A DNA stretch of 64,000 bases. It comes from Lentinula raphanica. Taxonomy: Eukaryota > Basidiomycota > Agaricomycetes > Agaricales > Omphalotaceae. Shown one piece after another: positions 58,089 to 64,000 of the stretch. The stretch is taken from contig JANVFP010000049.1 of the NCBI GenBank assembly GCA_027919835.1, forward strand, positions 62,001 to 126,000. Reading direction: 5' to 3'. A program made the position numbers and the translations under genes. How positions within the stretch are numbered: the first letter of the stretch is position 1; each line of letters begins with the position of its first letter. The notes under the pieces are model-generated. The model worked only from the letters and a program-made list of their open reading frames with translations, did not search any database and had not been told where the DNA came from.

Positions 58089-58743
58089 TCACTGGACTGT
58101 TAGACGAACCTGCCCTCCAACCACTCGAACTAAAAGCGTTCCTTCTTGATTCTCTCCTAAGTACATCTCGCCAGTCTCCATAGCGCCCCCGGCCTGGATA
58201 TTGCCAAACACGTTCTGCGCCCAATAATACTGCCGTTGGCCTTCGTGACTTCCGTCAGAGCAGACTACCCTGTACGAGAACCTCGGTGCGAGCTCGCCAT
58301 GATGTGTCGTAAAATCGACATCCTCGAATCCAAACACATAGTCATGATGTACGGGAAGGAGGTGAGGACGAGCGTGTTGAAGCAAAGTCATGAAATAGAT
58401 TTTGGCTGCCCATTTGTTTGTTTCGAGAACGTAAGGCGTCACTCTGCAGTCTTTACCGTCTGGACTATGGGGGTCCACGTAAGGCTGATGAGCAGACTCT
58501 GAATCGGAGGAAGCATGCGAAGAGGGCTGTTGGTAAGAGGGAGAAAGTTAGATTGAACAGGCTGTTACGAGGGCGGTTGAGGCTTACGGATGAAGGCGCG
58601 GAAGACCCATGCGAACCAGGATCGTTGGAACCAGGTGTAGCGGGAGGAGTAAGGAGACCCAAATTGCCACGCACAGACGCAGGCGCGGCGAAGATAGGGT
58701 CCAAATTCAAAAAGAAAAGAGCAAGAAAAGCATGCGCTAGCAT
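58089..58743 (-). CDS. Small secreted protein of unknown family
   Basis: Two exons, complement(58089..58526, 58588..58743), with a 61-nt GTAAGC...ACAG intron, encode 197 residues. A signal peptide (MLAHAFLALFF...FAAP, cleavage near 20-22) leads to a Pro/Ser/Gly-rich linker and then a compact domain of about 125 residues. That domain contains KDCRVTPYVLETNKWAAKIYF, HHGELAPRFSYRVVCSDG and GTLLVRVVGGQVRLTV-type text. It has only two cysteines, beta-strand-rich character and no recognised catalytic motif. It could be an extracellular structural or effector-like protein. The start is chosen because it gives the signal peptide. Confidence 0.65.
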
Positions 58744-60014
58744 TTCTTTGACCAGCAAAGATGTGCGTACTAACAAGAACAGGTAGGATGGTGGAAGGAG
58801 CAGAGAGAAAAAAATTCTCCCAACTCCCGAGAACAAGTACCAGGGAGCGACGACGGACTGTTGCTCAAAGTTAATCCGAGGGCGATGTACGCAGTCATAT
58901 CGAACGGTCGGGAATATGAAATGGAGTTTGCGATAAGGTCGTGATATGAGAGGCACGCATAGTAACTGCTGTAGGAAAGATCTGAATTCAAGGCTTTGAG
59001 CTGTAGGTCGTAGCTCTCCGAAGTGAAACTCTTCCGTCGTATCTCGTCCAATTCGATATTGGAATCCCGGTGGCCTTGCGGACAGTTGCGGACCCTTGGC
59101 TATACTCTTCAATGCCAATGTAGTTAAAAATACCTCCGCGGAATCAGTCTAAAAATTGTTCAATGTTATACTCAAGAGTGCTCACCTCTTCGAGTTGAAC
59201 TCTCCTGTTCTAGCAGCCTCCAGCATCTTTCACTCATACCTATTGATCAGTGAGTATTCTATTCTCGGAGTTCGCGTCCGTAGTTCCATTGTGTGCATGC
59301 ACAGGTCTGCAAAATCTGAGGTTCGTCCATGAACCATCTCTACTCTATAAGTGGTCAAGACTCAAAACAGTCAAAAAGGTATCGAATTCAAGAGGAATAT
59401 CCACGTACGTAGAGTGATGATGCTCTCGAACGGCAAGGCTGCGCTCAGTCCGAGGCAAAGTAAGAACTTCAACTCACGAAATTTTGGCGGCTGGACGAAT
59501 TTTTGCTATAGGTGATTACTGACACGAATGAAAGATGGAAAGACTCGAAGACATCTTGTTGAAGTTGAATGTCATGACACGGAATTAGCTCTCGTCGCGT
59601 AGACTGCCACAGCCTTGCTAATGGCGGCTTGGCCATCATGGTGCTGAAGAAACTCGTGTCCGGAAAGTCCCGGAGGCTCTGGAAAGTACTTTTAACCGTG
59701 CGCAATTTCTCCTCAAAACTCAAGCTCCGCCCTCAGTCCGACTCCCTCTTGCTTTCAGCTCCCTTGGTACGTTCTCGATGTTCAGAATTCTGCTCTCAAC
59801 ATCTCAACCCGAAATTTGCAGTGAATTTGCTGGCCAAATCCAAATTGGACACCATCCACCTTCGAAGTTGAACTTCAATTGTTCACTGCTTTCGAGAGAA
59901 AAAAACAGTTCTCACTACCCTGACGTCTGTATGTGAATATACCTGCTCAGTCCGAGACCGTGGACCCTTGTCTGATACCCTTTTTTCTCTTCCGGCGTAG
60001 GAATCCTCACCCGA
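58744..60014. other. Gap, no confident gene
   Basis: Minus-strand frames at 58770-59118 lie upstream of the secreted-protein start and are taken as 5' leader or chance. Nothing else is recognised. Confidence 0.35.
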
Positions 60015-60330
60015 ATGCACTTCCACCTTGTCCTTCTCGTCCTCTGTCAAGCAATGATATGCTGCACCCAGAATTCCCAGTCGAGTAGTCCACATCTACT
60101 TCGACGGCCTTGCGGCTGGAAGAAACTACAGAACACCAAGAGACTCCATCTCGTCCGCTGCGATCACGAACCGACTTCGACTTGGGCTACAACAACATTA
60201 CCCGTACTTCGATGACTCATGGGTGTTTAGTTTCTACAACAGATTCAATGGGACGGAAGACATGGATACATTCAGCATCAATTATTATGGTATTGGGAAC
60301 TGTCACAGCACATGGTGTGGAATGAACGTT
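60015..60330 (+). pseudogene. Possible broken small secreted protein gene
   Basis: A plus-strand ATG at 60015 begins a convincing signal peptide (MHFHLVLLVLCQAMICCTQ). About 30 bases later a different frame carries well-formed coding text (VVHIYFDGLAAGRNYRTP, HYPYFDDSWVFSFYNRF, INYYGIGNCHSTWCGMN). The two pieces would join with a small frameshift or an unrecognised intron. Two cysteines and aromatic richness suggest a secreted domain, but no family is recognised. Confidence 0.35.
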
Positions 60331-61760
60331 GACCTCGCAGGTAATGGGCTCGTTCACTTGGGGGTCGGAGTTTTGTATCCTTGAAAAAAGTAGAATATGA
60401 TCACTGGCAATATGCTGGTTTAATTGGGTATCATCGATAACCGCTCGCTCACTCGCTGAAGCGAAGTCTGAGGATTTCCGACTTCTGGTGAAGCTAAAGA
60501 AGCGAAAACGACTAAGATATCGGTATAATCAGAACAAGAAAGGATCAAACGAGGCATACAAAAATCATAAATGGTCGGGATTCGGAATCGTTGAGCCTGT
60601 TGTGCTATAAATGAAACACAGTCAAGCACAGCAGTTGAACGTTGCAACGTTGAACAGCAGCCACTCGGGAGTACCATCCCGTAGAGCCGTCCGTTCATAC
60701 TGAGGGATCAGTCCAGATATTATCTGTTCGATCCTGAAGAAGAAAACTATCAACTTGTCACTAAAAAGTAGTGTACAAACCATATGCCCAGGAACCTGGT
60801 AGTAATAGATCGACATAGGCGGTATTGACCAGACCTCTTGGACATCGTTCAGGACGATCATCGATTTGAGTTCAGCCAGTATCGTTTCGGAGTTCCGTGT
60901 CCACAAAGTGAGCGTTCGTTTTATGCTGTCGTTAAACGTTATGCGTTAATTGATAAAGTTATAACACTCGAAGGACTACACTTCAGAAAATCGCCTACAT
61001 CGATCACCAAACGGCACTTCCCTCACATTCCTGTAGCTCGGAGAAATCATGGATTCTCGAAGCTGCTTTAAAATGGACGTTGACCTAGCAGGTAATGAGT
61101 TCGTTCAGCTTTCTCTGATGGGTCGAAATTCGAAAGCGTGAGCCTCTTGTGCTGTAAATGAAACGCGACAGTTGAACATCGAACATCGAGCAGCAGCAAC
61201 AAGGGAGTACCATTCCGCACCATTCAAGCCTTTTCGAAACTTGAAGGAAGATGAGGTACATATCGGCACAGCCCAGATGCATCACGTTCGATTCTGATTC
61301 TGAAAGAAAATATAGCAGAGACAGAAAAGAAGCAATTGCATGCGTTCTTGATTCGAAGTGCGAGCTACAGACGAATTTGGTTTGGAGTGAGCGCTATATA
61401 GCATCGATATCAGCATAATTAGAAGGTAGTACACACCATATGATATGCCTGAGAACCTGATAGCAAATCGACATAGGCGGTATTGGCCAGACCTTGAGGC
61501 CCCATTGTACAGCATGTTTTGAGTTCAGCCACTGAGTAATAAGTATCGTTTCGGAGTTCCATTCACCTATACAATAAGGGTTGATGAACGTTCTATGCTG
61601 CCGTTCAATGAGAGTTACGACCACACTCGAAGAACTTCAGAAAGCTCTTAGGACCTACATCAATCGTCAAAACCGTAACGGCACTTTCATCAACTTTCCC
61701 TCACTTCTCTTTCCTATATCTCGGAGAAATCCTGGATTTTGGATTCTGGATTTTGGAAGC
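60329..61760. repeat. Duplicated fragments of an unknown locus
   Basis: The words GTTGACCTCGCAGGTAATG (60329) and GTTGACCTAGCAGGTAATG (61079), the block around GGGAGTACCATCCCG/GGGAGTACCATTCCG (60667, 61201), and minus-strand text resembling IPPMSIYYYQVPGH (about 60800) and IPPMSICYQVLRH (about 61450) occur twice in the same order. A third partial match, CTCGGAGAAATC, lies at 61036 and 61722. The copies differ by indels of up to about 225 bp and frames are broken, so this is a decayed tandem duplication. Confidence 0.55.
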
Positions 61761-62930
61761 TGCTTCGTTCTTTCAAGATTCATGTCTGATTCATGTTTGA
61801 ATCTCCAGTCGAACTTCGAATCCCTGCGACTTGACAAGATAACAGAAGAGCGTAACAGAAAAGAAACAGAAATGCGCCCGAGGTTATATAGAGGGTTATA
61901 TGTAGTTCCTGACAATGGACATGATTCGAGCAGACATGATCATGAATGAATTTGCTTTTTTCTTTGCCGAGACCTGCGATGGAAGGTGATGGTCTATGTA
62001 CAGCTGATCAGATACAGGGTTCAAGCATTGGACACGGGGGGACTAGCAGCTAGCTGCAGCGTTTTGAGGTTTTCTTGGAGGTTGACTTCACGACCTAGGC
62101 AGTGTGCGTCGACTGTTTGCGGCCGTAACTTGGAGGACTGATAGGATGGAGAAAGAACAACACAGGACGTCCAGGAGAGGAAAGGACCTGGGTCCGCCAT
62201 CTCCATGCGAATTTCGAACAAAAATTTTTGGGGTTCTTCTGGAAATGGTCAAACGCGCCAAAATCGTTGGAATTTTCGGAAAAACGAGTCCATCGATAGT
62301 ACGACCAAGATCCAGAACTTCTGTTCAACAAATGGCTAGTGGGTTTTCGTTCAATATCTAACATGGGCTAGTGAGGTTTTCGTAAAGTATTGCCAACCTT
62401 GACGGAGATCGAGTTGGAAGGTTTGAAGATTTGAAGTAGATGGACAACAAAGTTCAAAGTTCAAAGCCGAGCGGCGAGGGGAAATAAATTCGACCCAAAA
62501 CAGGGCAAAACACGAAAGTTTTTGTACAAAAGTGAAATTTTTACTCCAAGGCACGCGGACAAATTTAGAAATGATTATGATGCTTCTCTGACGTCCTTTG
62601 TCTCTGAAAATAATGCGACCGTGTCCATGGAATTCGACAAATTCTTTCTTGTTCCTCCACACCCAACATCAGCCCACTCCTTCACTTATCTTTAAAGTTC
62701 TCCAAACTGGCGCTCCTAGAACTTTTCACGTTTGACTTTCTGAATTCTACGTGCTCCACCGTCTAAAAGTCGCCACACACCACCGACCAACAGGCTTCTA
62801 TCAGCCAACGGCTATATTGGCGCATATTCCACAATATTTGCTCTGAGCAGCGTAACAAACGGCTATATTGGCGCATAGTCCGCTGTTTTGGGGAGTATAA
62901 GGGGAGTATAACAGGCTTAAGAAGATCGAT
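61761..62930. other. Gap with promoter-like direct repeat at right end
   Basis: No gene is seen. The right end (62700-62930) is C/T- and A/T-mixed upstream sequence of the gene starting at 62931. Confidence 0.4.
62807..62877. promoter_or_regulatory. 20-bp direct repeat upstream of a start codon
   Basis: AACGGCTATATTGGCGCATA occurs exactly at 62807-62826 and again at 62858-62877, with 51 bp between the starts. The second copy ends 53 bp before the ATG at 62931. The core TTGGCGC resembles an E2F/SBF-like or MCB-like GC core, but no factor can be assigned. It could be a transcription-factor site pair. Confidence 0.55.
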
Positions 62931-64000
62931 ATGACAATGCAGACGAGCTACGTTGATAATCCGAGTCCAAAATTAAGCCGTCCAGGTCCCGGTGAGTAGC
63001 TTTACTCTGTTAGCGCGATCAGTCTTGAAGTACTCATTCAACATGATTTACTATGTTCCTTTTGGCCACTCGATAACTTGATCTTTTCTTTCGACGTGGT
63101 TGTCGCGATTTTGAAAGTAGATCTAAACGTTCGGAGAGGACTATCCCATCGATATACGCGGAGCGCGCCTTCTGTTCTGCCGTTGCCGTCTCTGAGTTCT
63201 TCGTCCACGTCTCTATCATCAAGGATCGGCAGTACCAGCACTCTTCCAACTCCCACGAGCGACTCGTACGACGAGTACACCCCTGGCGATATCGTACCAT
63301 TCCTAAAAGTTCCCACTATAAGCGGTACAGAAGTTGATCAAGAATCCGAATTCGACATCCCAACTCCAAAACCCTCTTCTAAAGCGATTTCGAGAATCCC
63401 TATCCTCGTTACTCATCGTCAAGGAAAGTTATCTGCTCCAACGCATATAGGGATCGTACCCACTCGCGTTCGTTCTGATTCGACTTCCACGTTGACGCCG
63501 TTACCTCGGAATCTGAACAAACCAAGTTCGAGTGCTATTCCTAGCCATACGCGTGCGGTGCTTCCCAATACCGGCTTGAAAAAGATCGCATCCAAATCTG
63601 ATTCACCGATTGCTGCCCCTTCGCCTTCGAGGACGGACTCTGGATTCCGTAGATCTACAAGGTCACCTCGCGCAAGCGCTAGTCAGCCGTTGAGGTCAAG
63701 GCCCACGTTGGCTATATCCTTCGTATCACCGAATAGACCCATCTCATCACACACCCATCATTCATTTGGGATGACTAGTACCGATGGGAAAAAGGATATT
63801 GGACGGCGACATTCCCCTTCTGCACTAAGGGACTCGTGTGCGAGAGTTCATTCAACGGAAATGTGTTGGTCGCATAATACCTCAAACCGAACGTCATCTA
63901 CTCCCTATGCCGAGTTGTCTCAGGAAATGACGCCTGCGGCTCGTCATGCGCCTCATAAACCTTCTTCGTCCTCTGACAACAACACACCTTTTCATCCATC
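62931..64000 (+). CDS. Ser/Thr/Pro-rich disordered protein (5' part)
   Basis: Exon 1 is 62931..62991 (MTMQTSYVDNPSPKLSRPGP). A 126-nt intron with GTGAGT donor and TTGAAAG acceptor leads to exon 2 at 63118, which stays open to the window end (>64000). At least 314 residues are encoded, rich in Ser, Thr, Pro and Arg (VLPLPSLSSSSTSLSS, STSTLPTPTSDSYDEYTP, RRSTRSPRASASQP), with no folded domain. Such proteins are often regulatory or cytoskeletal with many phosphorylation sites. The phase agreement and the absence of stops over 880 nt support the model. The gene continues outside the window. Confidence 0.65.

Overview
The window looks like nuclear DNA of an agaricomycete-type basidiomycete fungus. 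Coding regions are broken by many short GT-AG introns (mostly 45-75 nt), and the recognisable families are typical of mushroom-forming fungi: an F-box/LRR-like protein, a PC-esterase-like protein, DUF6533- and DUF6593-like proteins, a BCS1-type AAA ATPase, a DUF7025-type AAA ATPase, an MLKL-like helical-bundle pseudokinase, an NLR-like STAND protein and a Crypton-type tyrosine-recombinase element. I rebuilt gene models by hand from reading frames and splice sites. All listed multi-exon models keep frame at every junction except the one near the Crypton (37.8-39.6 kb), where one junction is unresolved.

Layout. 0.7-9.6 kb: an F-box gene, divergent from a PC-esterase gene, then a secreted protein of unknown family. 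The PC-esterase plus secreted-protein pair is tandemly duplicated. In the second unit the esterase has lost its catalytic block while the secreted protein stays intact. 10.0-13.5 kb: a DUF6533-like membrane protein with a GC-AG intron, and a small single-span protein. 13.8-20.7 kb: three tandem paralogues of a seven-helix membrane protein (328-332 aa, seven exons each), with decayed or recognisable pseudokinase tail sequence between them. 21.7-22.5 kb: a DUF6593-like gene. 22.5-26.7 kb: no confident gene. 26.7-30.3 kb: a 1016-residue BCS1-like ATPase. 31.1-31.9 kb: a small single-pass receptor-like protein.

33.1-47.2 kb is a mobile-element zone. It holds a 665-bp fold-back element with 172-bp arms, a dead Crypton carrying a nested fold-back element, other inverted-repeat elements and an hAT-like MITE. 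Its AT-rich part (40.5-47.2 kb) also carries a fourth, intact copy of the seven-helix gene and a transition-riddled relic of the pseudokinase.

47.3-57.9 kb: a broken fifth copy of the seven-helix gene, then a full-length MLKL-like pseudokinase, an NLR-like protein with a degenerate P-loop, and a DUF7025 AAA ATPase. 58-64 kb: a small secreted protein, a duplicated region of fragments, and the start of a Ser/Thr/Pro-rich disordered protein that runs off the window.

The most notable pattern is repeated co-duplication of the seven-helix gene with the 3' end of the pseudokinase gene. The full-length pseudokinase sits next to an NLR-like gene. Pseudokinase plus NLR-like protein plus an expanding membrane-protein family recalls a rapidly evolving recognition or regulated-cell-death locus, but that function is an inference from architecture only.
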